From Tyto alba (taxonomy: Eukaryota; Chordata; Aves; Strigiformes; Tytonidae), in NCBI RefSeq assembly GCF_018691265.1, contig NW_024881300.1, positions 4,695,546 through 4,759,545 of the forward strand: a stretch of 64,000 nucleotides of DNA. Reading direction: 5' to 3'. The stretch's first letter is position 1. Each line of letters opens with the position of its first letter. The position numbers and the translations under genes were made by a program. The notes below the pieces were generated by a model. That model was not told the DNA's origin. It ran no database searches and saw nothing but the letters and a program-made list of their open reading frames with translations. Shown in pieces: positions 27,001 to 38,960 of this stretch.

Positions 27001-29455
27001 ATTGTACCTACTAATAAAAGAGCTATTGATTGGCACTTTATTTAGCACTGGCTTGCATGGACTATAGTTCCTGCTAATGTTATTACTACATCAACCTTTT
27101 CCTGTTCCCCAGCTCTTTAGTGCTATAAATTATGTCAAATGCCACCAGTGTTTTCAGTATTCTTGGACCCTTGGACAGTTTTCTTTAGGTTTTTGACCTC
27201 CTTAGTACACAGTGTGTCACATCTAATATGTGTGAAAATGTCTAATGGGATGCGGGAGGAATGTAGACGCTAACTTGTTATGAAAAAGTACTGGAATTGT
27301 TATGCCTACGTCTTAGGTTTTAATCAGACTTCAGAAATCAAAGAAATTGGTATTCCTTGACATCTATTTAATGTGACTGTGATTAGTGAGCAGTGGTGGC
27401 AAATTAGTGGAGACAAATATCTGTATCTGGAAACTTGCACTATCTTCGTAACCTTGCTATAACCAATAGTCTGGCATATAGGCTCCTGTCTATATGTGAA
27501 AGCCCCAGATATAATGTAAAGATGGGGTTTGATTAAATAAACTTAAGAGACTAAAAGCAAACATCTCCAGCAGTTCCAGGCTGTGCAAGTGTGGTACTTG
27601 GCTTCTTTGCTGCCAATGCTAGGGCTGTACTGAAAGCAGAAATGTAATTGGGATGGAAGAGTCTCAGTTGTTAAAGCACAGAGCAGTGGTCCTGTGCCCA
27701 TCGCGGGAGCAGATCTGGGACCACATTGGTAAGAAGTGCTGCTCTTGATCTCAAGACAGAGGGTTTAGGAGCTCAGGCAGGTAACTGGTATTTCAGACCT
27801 GGTTTCAGTTCCCAATCTGCCGTAAAAGATTTTGTTACTGTGGATGAATGATATAGTTTTCTGCATCCCATTATGAAATTAATATTGATAGAGCCTAGCA
27901 CAAGAAGCCCTGCCTTGGTTGAGGTTCTGCCTGTGCTACTGTAATGTGACCCCTTAGTGTGCTTTATAAAGAAAACTTCTCAGGCATCAATAAAAGTTCA
28001 GTGGAAATGAGCAAGAACAGCTGGTCAACACTAATGTGTAGTCCTTCTCTGGATGATAATCGTTCAAAAAAATTAAAGTCAAAATATCCGGTTTTTGTTT
28101 AAATTGCACATTAGTTTGGAAGGAGTTTGGTGTTTGTCTAAATTTCTTGATAAAGCTTCAGTCTTTGCGCAGCTGCTGGATGGAGGTGGTTTGTGTAGGC
28201 ATTGCTTAAAAGCATTAACACTGTTGAATCATGAAACCAATGCTTAATTCTTTACCTCCAGCAAAGCTTGCGCTGAACTTAATGACTGAGGACAGGGATC
28301 TAGGTAATGGAGATAGCCGTTCATAGCTGTAAGGAGTCACTGTTCAGTGAGCATCTGCAGTGTAGCATTGCTGAATTGGTAAGTAGCATTTTGTCCCAGC
28401 AATTCAGGAGTGGGTGACATATCTCTGATGTTGTTTCTGCAGATCCCAGAAACTTGGGCCAGCCTTGTGGGTGATAATAGGGGAGTTTGGACCCCTCAGG
28501 ACAGACATACGGGCCAGATGTCAGAGGCTTACCTGGCATTTAAATGTTGAGATCATTAGCATAAACTTGGGAGAGAGCTCCCTCGGAATTCTGGCTGTTA
28601 GTGTCATAGCAGGAATTGGAAGGTGCTGAGATCTCCAAACCCTGGCTTTATGCTGCTTAGAAAAGGAGAGCAATAGCTCACTTTTGTGGACTGAAACAGT
28701 AATATAAAATATACTTTAACTTTTTGTTTACTTTCCTATACATTAACCGGACATACAGTTACTTGCACATACCATGGCAAGTCAGAGTTGTGAGCAGCTC
28801 TTTGGAAAGTTTTTCCTAAGTATGTGCCAGTAAAGAATTAATGGTACCCACAGCCAACATAGGCAGTACTTCACAAACTGAATTGTGAATTCCTCCATAA
28901 AGAAATTCAATGGTCCCTCTTTTTTAAAGGCTTTTTTCACCAAGAAAAACAGTAAGAAACTTTATTAGCAACTTTTTCCAAACATCCCTTTTGAATGTAG
29001 GATTGGTGTTATCTGTTCTGTAGGAGAGTGGAATGCATTGCAAGAAAAATAGTTTTAATGTGTTAAATATCCGACTCCTTCTCTGGAATATTTGCTTTCT
29101 CTACTGCTTTAGTTCATAATATGACATTCAGATATTACTTTGAAGAATCATTGACATCTATACGTAAATGTATTGATGCCTACATCGCATTAAGATTAAT
29201 CTATATTTTGAGAGAGAAACAGAACAGTGAATACTTATATGCAGGTTCTTTACCTTTGCACCTCTGTTTATGTATTTATTCTGACATAAGAGCATTTGCA
29301 CTAACCTATGCTGTAGGAGATTCTTAAAACCAGCCCGGAAATTAAAGATGGAAAAGATGACAGACCCACATTGCAGACTTCAAATATAAGGTATCTGCGA
29401 AGATGATAAATTACTGAGGAACTTGGTAAACTTAAAATCCAGTAGATATGACTAC
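21001..29455. other. Long non-coding stretch, no recognised gene
   Basis: Mixed-composition single-copy DNA. Short A or A/G tracts occur at about 23,191-23,219 (A run followed by G-rich sequence) and 26,723-26,735. Segments near 22,085-22,190 and 27,740-27,900 faintly resemble ancient amniote SINE tails but could not be confirmed by eye. Open frames of up to about 113 codons occur on both strands without domains. Confidence 0.55.
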
Positions 29456-30461
29456 ACTTATGGTTTGAGCTCAGAGGTCCACTGAGCACCAAGCACCACA
29501 CAGCTGCTCACTCTTCCTGCTGAGAAGGAGAAAATAAAGCAAAGACTTGGGACTTGAGATAGGACAGGGAGGGATAAATCACACATTATGGTCGCAGGCA
29601 AAAGCCGAATTTGTTAGGGGACAAAAACCCATAAATTTATTACAGACACTAACACCACCACCACTTAATGGACAGGGTAGGACAGTGAGAAGCATTACCA
29701 CATCTTAAACACCTTCTCCCTCACCCCCTCCTTCCTGGGCTCAGCTCTGCTCCCAATCTCTCTACGTCCTCCCCCCAGCAGCTCAGGGGCAGAGAATGGG
29801 GGGTGCAGTCAGTGCTGGTGCTTCTTCCATCTTTGGTGAGGGGAGCTTCTGGAACTTCTTCCCACTGCTCCAGTGTGGTCCCCCTCTCACAGGAGACAGT
29901 CCTCCAACTTTTCTTCAACTGGAGTCCCTCCCGCAGGCTGCAGCCCTTCCTGAGCTGCCCCGGCGTGGGTCACCCCCACATGCTGCAGTCCTCCCAGCAC
30001 CCAACTACAACAGCGGGGGCTGCTTCTTCCCACAGAGTCCTGGCTGCCTTTGGGTGCAGCCACCTTAAATGGCAGTGTGGGGCCCCACAGAGGCCGTATA
30101 TCAGTGTCTGCTCCACCACAGACCTCCACGGGTGGCGGGGGGGGCCCCCCTGCTGTCTCACCACAGGGTACAAAGTGGGGGCCTCTGCTCTGGCACACCT
30201 CCCCCCTCCTTTCCTTCTCCATTCCTCCACTGACGTTGGTGTTCATGGAGATGTCTCAACTCTTCCTCACAGCTCCAACTCCTCCTCCCAGGCCCCTTCT
30301 TAAATACGTTATCGCAGAGGTGCAGCTGAGCGGCTCGGCCTTGGTGCAGAGGTGGGGCTGCCTTGGAGCCGGGGGAGCTTCGAGAAGCTTCTCACAGGGG
30401 CCACCGCTGTAGCCCCCTCCCCTGCTACCCAAAACCCCACCACTCACTCAAGCTCACAACA
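29456..30461 (-). mobile_element. Endogenous retrovirus solo LTR, copy 1
   Basis: Almost the whole segment matches the solo LTR at 52,989-53,998 in the same orientation. By hand alignment about 10 substitutions and one G-run length change separate the two over roughly 740 bp (29,700-30,440). The element-sense 3' portion (29,461-29,700) differs more, with several indels. Both inferred ends have lost the TG/CA dinucleotides seen in copy 3, and the flanks (ACTAC and AGTTG) do not form a target duplication, so the edges are eroded or rearranged. A TATA-like TATTTAAG lies at 30,299-30,307 and an AATAAA at 29,636-29,641, both on the minus strand. No internal retroviral genes are attached. Confidence 0.8.
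29887..30246 (-). other. Open frame inside LTR copy 1 (119 codons)
   Basis: An uninterrupted frame begins MNTNVSGG and runs through the GC-rich middle of the LTR. The same frame is largely open in copies 2 and 3, apart from a frame slip at a variable G run. The translation is Gly/Pro/Cys-rich and has no domain I recognise. Low stop density in GC-rich sequence is the simplest explanation, and coding function is not established. Confidence 0.3.
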
Positions 30462-31280
30462 AGTTGATACTCTAACATTTTTGTGTTCTACTTCATGCCC
30501 ATCAAATCAACTCTCAGATGAAAAAAATTCTTTGTGGTTAATGAAATCTTGGGAGGTGAAGCATATCTTGTTTCCTCATATCAAAGACTATTTCTTCTAA
30601 CACTCATTTCTAATGCTTTTGAAAGGACCTTGTATTTAAAAACTGCTTTTTATAAAAAAGTTTTGGATCTCAAACAATAACAAATGAATCTACATGACAT
30701 CCCACAGAAAACAGCATTTTTCACAGCTTCAGAGGCTTAATCTGCAAGAGAGCAAGATGTGAGTGAGGATCAGGTCTGGAGGCATGAAAGCCCAGGGCCT
30801 TGCTTCTGATACCATTATCAACTCCATGGAGCAGTGCTGATTTATAGCAGTTGAGGTTCTGGCTCTGAAATGCTTCTGGAGACATGACATCCCTTGTGAC
30901 TCTTGGGAGTTTTATAACTTCATTCTTCCTTGTCACTCTCATTATAATACATGCAATGAGGAACAGACTACCTGTGCTTTGCCTGGTAGTGCTCTGTTAC
31001 AACTTTAGTGGGTTTGGAAGTCCAGTGTTCACTTTGTTTTGAGTGTTTGAGCTTTTCACTGGTGGATATTGCTCTGCAATGAAGTGCTTTCAGAGTGCAT
31101 TTATGTATAGGAACATTTCTCATCTCCATTTTGTATTTCATGAAGCCCTCATTCCAATTTTCCCGTTGCACCAACTTCAGCATAGTGTCTCTAATTTTTT
31201 TTTTTTTCCGTGTGGGAGCAGTTGTAGATGGAATTGCATGGAGCTTGTCAGTTTTTCTGTCAGAAAATGGGCCTTGGAGA
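30462..31280. other. Non-coding stretch, no recognised feature
   Basis: AT-rich single-copy sequence between LTR copy 1 and a GC-rich patch. Short open frames only, with no repeat recognised. Confidence 0.5.
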
Positions 31281-31570
31281 CATGAGCAAGCTGCAGTTAC
31301 GTGCGTGTACAGAGGGAGACAACTTGCTCACGTGCCGCAGTGCCTTCTGGCCAGTTTGTGACTGGGCTTCCCCTCCAGCCCTGGGCTCGGCCAGAAGACT
31401 GGCTGCCGCAGCACTCCCCTGTGCTCCTGGGGTGGGGGTTTGGCACGGCGCGGCCTTGGGTGGGCAGAGCTGTCAGTGCTGTGCAACGGGAGCCTCTCGT
31501 GCTTCCCTGCCGTGGGGAGCACCTCCTCCTGCCCTGTTAGCCTGACCGTTACAGACCCACGGTGCAAGGG
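31281..31570. other. GC-rich patch
   Basis: A local GC rise with scattered CpGs (about 31,380-31,540) and overlapping open frames on both strands that look compositional. No promoter signal was recognised. Confidence 0.35.
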
Positions 31571-34500
31571 GAGCCCGCAGGCTTTGCATGCTAATTAAAG
31601 GTGAAAATTACTGTAAACCAAGCAAAAATTAGCAAGGAACAGAGGAAGCATAATATGTTTTCCATTCGTTAGCTGTGTGTGTGATTTAGAAGTGTAATGA
31701 ATCTGCCCCTGTAATTCCAGCTGCCACTTGCTTGGCACCCTCGCAGGGCAGCGGCGGAGTGGGGAGGTGATGTTGGCTGTCGTTGTTCCAGGTGTCTCCA
31801 GCCCTGCTGCGCTCTCCCGAAATACCACAGGGTTGGTAAGCGCCGGTACTGTGCAGCACGGTGGGAGTCAGACTGTTGCTGGAAACGTGAAGCAGTTGTG
31901 GAAACTCTGCTGTGCCTGTGCACACTGTGACTTACAGTGGTTTATAAATCTGACAACCTGGCTCCCCTTCACACAGAGAGGGGAAGGCTCTCTAGGATTC
32001 CCCACAGCCAAACTGCAACTGCCTACTCCAAAACCTGAAGCAGCTGAAGCCAGTGTTCAAATAAGGGCTATAAAATACAAATGTGCATTGTGGCCAGCTA
32101 TTTTAACAGGGCTGTAACTACTGCAGATAATGTGACGTCCCTGTGCCCTGCACTTGCATGAATGCTGGCACTGGGTTGCACATAGGAAATGCTCTGAGAA
32201 ACACCTGTAACAGCCCAAAACAAACTGTGCAATAAGATCTGTAACAGAAGTGGTTAGGGAAACAAGGGTCTACCACTAAATACAGCAATGTTAACCCCAA
32301 AATCAGGACCACAGAATGTGATCATGGGTTAGAAGTTGGTGTCTTCTGCTACTAGTACTTCATCCTGTTTTTGTTCTACTCTGAGCTGGGCTCCCATTGG
32401 GAAGGTTCTGTTCTTTAACTGGTGCAAGTTAAAAATCAGCAAGCTAATTCCATAATTATTTTTCAAGAAGCAAAACTCAGCTTTACAAGTTGAATTCGGA
32501 TATACCAGGGTGTGTTTGACAGTGCTTCATACCTCACAGTGCTCCCAAGGCAAGTATTAATTGCCCCATAAAACATGCTCTGTCGTGTCTTGTGGCTCAG
32601 TGTGTTACATGTCTGTGCGAACTTGTTTTATAGCCCTAACAGCCCACTACTGCTTCTGAGAAATGTTTTCCTTTTAATGGAGGAAAGAAAAACAACATTT
32701 AAAAGTATTATAACGGTGACAAGGAAGAAAGAATGCTATAGAATTTCCACTGGCCAGAAAAGCTGTCACAGTTTAAACACCTGTTATAAATGGGTACACA
32801 TATATTATTTTGTGTTAAGAAGTCTTATGTCTAGAAAACAAATTACTCTCCTCTAATTTGAGGCATTACCTGATATCTGGGGAAAATGTTGCCTTGCCTT
32901 GACTTGGAGCAGAAGGAGGAAGGCACATGCAGCTGCAGCCACCCCCGTGGCAAAGCTGTGCTTGGTGCTCCAGAACGTGCTACGGGCTTCGTAACCTCAC
33001 TGCGTCCAACAGCAGTTGCTGTGGATCTGGCTGTGATTTATCGAAGGTGTTTCCACAGTAGTGATGGCAACTGAAAACAGAGTGGACCTCTTGACTAAGG
33101 AGAATTTTAATTGTCCTTCACAAGTCTTCTAGTTCCCACTCCCACATCTCCAGGAATGAGAATGAGCAAATAGATGACAACCTAGCCCTAAAGATTTACA
33201 CATGGCAGAGCTTCACTGAGGTCAAAAAGGATTATTTCCAATGTCTAATAGCAAGCATGTGTCCGAGTCTGTGTGGGGCCAGGTTCCAAATAAAGGAGAG
33301 AGTATCCCTGTATATACACACTAGTAGGTGTATAGTAGCAGTACCTGGAGGGGTTTGTGGGAATACATCCTTCCACCTAGTTTAGGTGCCTGCACTGCAT
33401 GACAAGTCTCTCTCTATGCTGAATGAGAAGAGATGCTTTCCCCAGTCACCTGGATCCCCAATTACCTTTGGTTTCCTTCCTCACAATTATTTTTGGGGTT
33501 CATCTTTATGATCAGAGTAAGGTTAGTTCCTCACCCCATTCCTTCCTGGTTGTCTTCTGAATTGTGATTGTGAGCAGGCTTGTAGTCAAGCCCCAGTAAG
33601 GGGTTTGGAACGCGCTGTTCCTCTTTAAAAGGTATTTTTAGCCCATTTCCCCCTGTGCAATAAGTAGTTAATACTGGATTTAGTACCTGCTGTGCTGTGA
33701 GCTATTACCTTTGTGATATGGGAGCATTTTATAGCCACTTTTCACTCCATACTGCTGGCAGAATGCTTTCACGATGTGTATATATGTTGAAGATTCAGAC
33801 TTCAGATTTGTCGATGTGTTGCCAAGTGTCTAGCATAGGCACCCAATTAAACTGTAATTTAGTTTTTCTTGGTTTGTGCTTTGCTAAATCTGGACGATTT
33901 TTCTGCTTTTAGCTCAAAAGTGAGGAAAGATCCAAAGATATTCAAGTGACAAGTTTCTGGCAAGGAGAAGATCCAACTGAAGTTTACTCATTAAAAACTG
34001 AAAAAATACGATTTTCTCTACCAAAACTAAGCTGAAGGTCTTGCCAAGGTTTAGACTAGAATATCTGTGTTGCAGCATATGCCATCTAATATACACAACT
34101 TCTACATATAAATACACAATATTTTCAGGCACTGCTGCTACACAGTAGTTGAGCAGGAAATTGTTCTTATTTGCAAGTAATGCTATGTGAAGTGAAAGGA
34201 TACTCTAATTTATGAATAAGTAAATCTTGCTTTTACAAGAGTTAATTCCATTATTTATAAATAGTTTTAATTTTACAGTTGGAAGTTAGAACCTAATTCA
34301 TAAACAAATGTTTTGAAGATTTATGAAGCACTCCCTTTGTGTTCTCCTTAGGACACACAAGGAACGTGCTTCCCCCGCCCATGTAAATTATCCTTTGTGA
34401 AATCCATTTTTGTGATTTATCAATCCTTTCTACCCTTGCTTGCAGGCTAATGTATCTGAGAGCGCTACAGTGCGTAACAGTCCCTTAAATCAAGGGGAAG

Positions 34501-36308
34501 TAAGGAGTTTTGTTAAAGTAGATTAAGAAGTTGAAGGGGGCAGTTCCACAAACCACTACTCACGTCAGCGTCCTCAGTGCTTCTAAGAGCTCCAGTTCTA
34601 GGAAGAGCTTTGCGCCGTCGGCACTGAGGTGTGCTCAGCCCTTTGCTGCTGGAGCTGAGGCAGTCCTCTGAGCCGGGGTGGGGATGGGAAGCTGAGGAAA
34701 GGAGCCAGTTTTGAGGTGATAGAAAATTAAGCTTTTTGGAAGAAAAAGTAAGGCCAAGAGAAGAAGTTTTTAAGGAGAAGGAAAACCATGCAGTTTGACT
34801 GATGCTGTATGTAAGCTGCTTCTTGCCTGTCAGAAACAGCAGCAACAAAAACCAATCCCCCCCACAAACAAAACATGTATTCAATTCCTGTGATTCACAC
34901 AGCTTCAAAATGAGCTCCTGGAAGGATAGCAGTGTGGCATACTTTATAAGAAATGTGATATCTTGTCACTTTGATGCACACAATGTCTAACCCTTCAAAA
35001 AAAAAAAAAAAAGTCTGTGGTCCCAGATAGTTTTGTTGAAGCTTCAGTTTCCTGGCTGGGTCTTGCTACAAAACTCTGAGGTCATGTTCATAGAGTAAAT
35101 GCTTTCAGAGGCAGTGGCTCCCTGTCTGGCTAGAGCTCCAGGAGGGACTGTAATTTCAAGATGGAATCTTGGGCATAACACTGGAATGTTAAGTATTCCT
35201 TGTTTGGGCTTTTTTCTTTTTTCCCCTTGGATACTGATAGAGCAATTTCCGTGGTAGCAACTGGCAAGATGTTCCTGGTCAGATTGAGAGCCTGAAATCT
35301 GATAAAAACAAGGCTATCGAGATTTATCACCAACAAGGCCAAGTTAGGGAGAAAAGACCGAGGAGAGTTAACTTTTCTGAGCCCTTCTAAAACAAGAAGC
35401 CTTAGCCTGAAGGCATGGAGAGCCCTCGTGGCACAAGGTCAAGGACTGGGGTGTCCTCGGTGAAAGGGAGGCAGGAGGACACAGCTATTGCCTGATGAGA
35501 GCCTGAAACTACTGAGAGCCTGGGGAGCATCCGGGCTGCAAAGTATTTGGGCGTGTTTTATTGCTAGAGAGGCCAAATTACTTTTTCATGGGAACATCAG
35601 TGCAGTAGCAGGACTCAGTATGCTTAAAAATTAGGGGTGAGGTAGATACATTGTTAATATCTGTGCTTGTTATCCGTGGAAGAAACTGTGTGCTTATGTT
35701 GAGGGAAGTAGCCTGATCAATTCATGACTTGCATGGGCTTGGGCAAAGGCAAAGTTAGTTTTCTTTAGGTGTCCAAGCAAAGCGTAGGCATGTTTCAGTG
35801 ATGGGGTTTAGCAAGATCACTTTAAATTCCCATGGTAAGTCAACTGTCTTACTACACCCTGGCCATAAAAACTATATTTGCTAGCCATGGGATTGTGTAA
35901 GTATGCAGCTCATCGGGACACATAAACTTAAAGCTTTGGCCAAGTCTGCAACAATACAAAGAGTTTTATTAAGACTTTGTTCAGTTTGATATTGTTTGCC
36001 TTTAGACTGTGGTTATGTTTGAGTTATGAAAATGCATAAAGTAAGCAGGTAATTCCCTCTAGAAATATTGTAACTTTGCTATTCTTTGCAAATGCCTAAT
36101 AGATATGTAATTTGCTTGGTAAATTACTGAAGGTGAATTAGTCTGTAACATTTGTACTCCAGTGCGTCAGTTGAGGCTGCAATGTGCTAAGTCCTGTTTG
36201 GATTTAGAATTAAATATATTTTGCTGACTAGATGGTACAGCCTACATAAACTTGAATCTGTTACTTCCTTACAAAGTGTTTGAAATAATATGGTGGCTGA
36301 TGGCTCAG
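31571..36308. other. Non-coding stretch, no recognised gene
   Basis: Mixed to AT-rich single-copy DNA with an A16 tract at 34,997-35,012. The longest non-LTR open frame of the window (131 codons, minus strand, 34,513-34,908) lies here. Its translation is Ser/Leu/Phe-rich with no recognisable domain and is most likely chance. No transposon was recognised. Confidence 0.55.
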
Positions 36309-36575
36309 TGTCTTGGGTTTGAGTGAGTGGTGGGGTTTTGGGTAGCAGGGGAGGGGGCTACAGCGGTGGCCCCTGTGAGAAGCTTCTCGAAGCTCCCCCT
36401 GGCTCCAAGGCAGCCCCACCTCTGCACCAAGGCCGAGCTGCTCAGCTGCACCTCTGCGATAACGTATTTAAGAAGGGACCTGGGAGGAGGAGTTGGAGCT
36501 GTGAGGAAGAGTTGTGACATCTCCATGAACACCAACGTCAGTGGAGGAATGGAGAAGGAAAGGAGGGGGGAGGTG
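36309..36575 (+). repeat. Left arm of LTR inverted repeat
   Basis: This is the LTR 5' end in plus orientation. It pairs with 36,930-37,182 at roughly 95% identity by eye. The left arm has about 12 nt near 36,503-36,515 that the right arm lacks, plus scattered substitutions. A TATA-like GTATTTAAG is at 36,464-36,472. Confidence 0.75.
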
Positions 36576-36929
36576 TGCCAGAGCAGAGGCCCCCACTTTG
36601 TACCCTGTGGTGAGACAGCAGGGGGGCCCCCCCCGCCACCCGTGGAGGTCTGTGGTGGAGCAGACACTGATATATGGCCTCTGTGGGGCCCCACACTGCC
36701 ATTTAAGGTGGCTGCACCCAAAGGCAGCCGGGACTCTGTGGGAAGAAGCAGCCCCCGCTGTTGTAGTTGGGCGCTGGGAGGATTGCAGCATGTGGGGGTG
36801 ACCCACGCAGGGGCAGCTCGGGAAGGGCTGCAGCCTGCGGGAGGGACTCCAGTTGAAGAATGGTGTTCCATGCTGGAGCAGTGTGGGAAACGCTGTGGCC
36901 TCTGGGAGGGACTCACATTGGGGAAAGTT

Positions 36930-37182
36930 CACCTCCCCCCCTCCTTTCTTCCTCCGTTCCTACACTGACGTTGGTGTTCATGGAGATGTCACAGCTCCAA
37001 CTCCTCCTCCCAAGTCCCTTCTTAAATATGTTATCGCAGAGGTGCAGCTGAGCGGCTCGGCCTTGGTGCAGAGGTGGGGCTGCCTTGGAGCCGGGGGAGC
37101 TTCGAGAAGCTTCTCACAGGGGCCACCGCTGTAGCCCCCTCCCCTGCTACCCAAAACCCCACCACTCACTCAACACAGGACA
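36930..37182 (-). repeat. Right arm of LTR inverted repeat
   Basis: This is the LTR 5' end in minus orientation, the inverted partner of 36,309-36,575. Its TATA-like motif (37,021-37,029, reading leftwards) is altered by one base relative to the family. The arm's private differences show that the arms were not made identical by recent conversion. Confidence 0.75.
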
Positions 37183-38700
37183 ATTACAGAAATAGGACTG
37201 ATATCAAGTAGTGAATTGCAGGGATTTTGTCATGAGGGAAAGGAAGAGGTAAGTTTGAAATTAGTTACTGCAAGTTTGGAGTTGCAGCTTATTGCAGTGG
37301 TTTTGGAGTTGGCATGAATTAATGTCGATCAGAGAGAAATCCCCCTCACCGCGGGTCGGGAAAGGAACTTGCCTTGCATACAAGTTGTTGAAAGTTCTGT
37401 GTTTCTTTACTAGCTCCAAGTACCTAGGTCTATCCCATAGTGATAATTCCCCCAAACCTTTTTGTCTGTAAAAGTTGCACAGGTGACTGTACATACGGAT
37501 TATACAATATTTATGGAATTAATTTGAGAAATGGTCTCTTGAATAGAAGTGGAGATAGGAAGAAGTTTGGCAGCAAAATGTTCCTACCAAATTCACTGTT
37601 TGGAGCAGAGGGAATGAGCAAGTAACAGATAAGCATACACTTATGAATGGAAACACTTATTGACTAGTTTGTGACAACTCAACATTTAAATCACTAGTAG
37701 CATTTTTTAATATTGATTAAGGTAAATATTTCACTGATACCATTACTCAATATGTATGTGTAAATCAACATGTGATGTTTTTACTGTACGCTTAACGTTT
37801 CTGAGTTATGCGCTTCTGGTTCTAAAACAATGAACTGGAGGCTGGAAATCATTTTGGTCCTGACAAAAAGTGCTGCCTTTCTTAAAACATTTACAATTTA
37901 GGTAATTGGCTGCAGCACCTGACAGCACCACTGTAGCCTAATTGAAGCCGTGTCTCCACAGTGCCACCATAAACCACACTTCCTAGAGTTCATAACTAGG
38001 GCAAATTTGGAGGCGGGGAGGGAGGGTGCCAAGTTTTTAAAGCTGCAATATGATACATAAAGTCTCAGTAACTCGATCATCTTGAAAACATCTCCTTAAA
38101 TAAATCACGTCACATTTAGGAAAACATTTACCTGTAAGAATTTTTTGACTAGAAGTCTGAAGCCAGGCAGTCAGGTTAGCTTGATCTGAGGCAAATTCAC
38201 AAATATCAGTGCATGTTCATGAATATTTAATGGATGGGAACTAATATAATTCACATGGCTTTGCTACTTTCAACTCTCTATACCAGCTTCCACATTCTTG
38301 CCCGAAGCATCAGTGCTTCCACAGGGGAAATATCATGTATCCCATGTCTCGTGATGCTATTGCACTTACCTAAATATCACACTTACCGCGCAGTATTACA
38401 CAAACTTATGATTACCCTGAAAAATGGGTTTTGGTATCTGTTCGCTGATGCAGGATGTGGGTTAGGCTGAGCTCAGACTGTGATTTGGCCCCTGCCGGTA
38501 CATGGATGAAGAACGCTGTTACTTACAGTTGTACTTTAGTAGTATTGCTGTGGAAGAACGAGCTTGTACCAAAGAAGCGAGACTTTTTTTTTTGTTATTG
38601 ATTCCTTAAAGAAGTTTGAACCTTCCTATGAATAACCCCAAGATGTTACCAAAATCCTCAAAACAGGCAAATATACCAAAATAGAGAAGAAACTTAAACC
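37183..38700. other. Non-coding stretch, no recognised feature
   Basis: AT-rich single-copy DNA. Only short domain-free open frames. Confidence 0.55.
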
Positions 38701-38729
38701 CCAGCATGTCTGGGGTAGCTTGCCATTCA

Positions 38730-38960
38730 TCTTTTACAATTATATGTTCATGTTCAGTGGCATATTCATATGATCTGGCTCTCTATGGAATTGTAATTTG
38801 ATGACACTAATGATTATCGAGGAATAATTTTTTCGCTGGGGAGAAAAATGTAGCACGGCCAATTTGGGTGATGGCATAAGTGATTCAGTGGTTTAAATAC
38901 TAATAAAAATTGAAATATCTTAGCAAGGGTTAATTGGAGGGCTTTTTTTCAAACCCACTT
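38730..38960. promoter_or_regulatory. Candidate conserved non-coding element
   Basis: Complex AT-rich sequence with clustered homeodomain-type cores (for example TAATGATTA at about 38,807-38,815) and no open frame or simple repeat. The regulatory reading rests on texture only. Confidence 0.25.

Larger units (their letters stand above)
36309..37182. mobile_element. Palindromic (head-to-head) LTR chimera, copy 2
   Basis: The segment begins TGTCTTGGGTTTGAG, the sense start of the LTR family, and follows the LTR in plus orientation to about 36,858. It continues through one extra variant internal unit to about 36,929, then switches abruptly to the family's 5' end in minus orientation, finishing with its reverse-complemented start at 37,182. 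The result is two inverted arms (36,309-36,575 and 36,930-37,182) around a spacer of about 354 bp. The element-sense 3' half, including the AATAAA, is missing. Flanks CTCAG and ATTAC give no target duplication, which favours rearrangement over simple insertion. It could also be two nested partial LTRs. Confidence 0.75.

Noticed and set aside
27740..27900. Second faint ancient SINE-like segment
   Set aside because: The weak similarity to amniote SINE core sequence is not sustained over the expected length.
34513..34908. 131-codon minus-strand open frame
   Set aside because: Low-complexity Ser/Leu/Phe-rich translation, no domain, no splice or promoter context, and within the length expected by chance in 64 kb on six frames.
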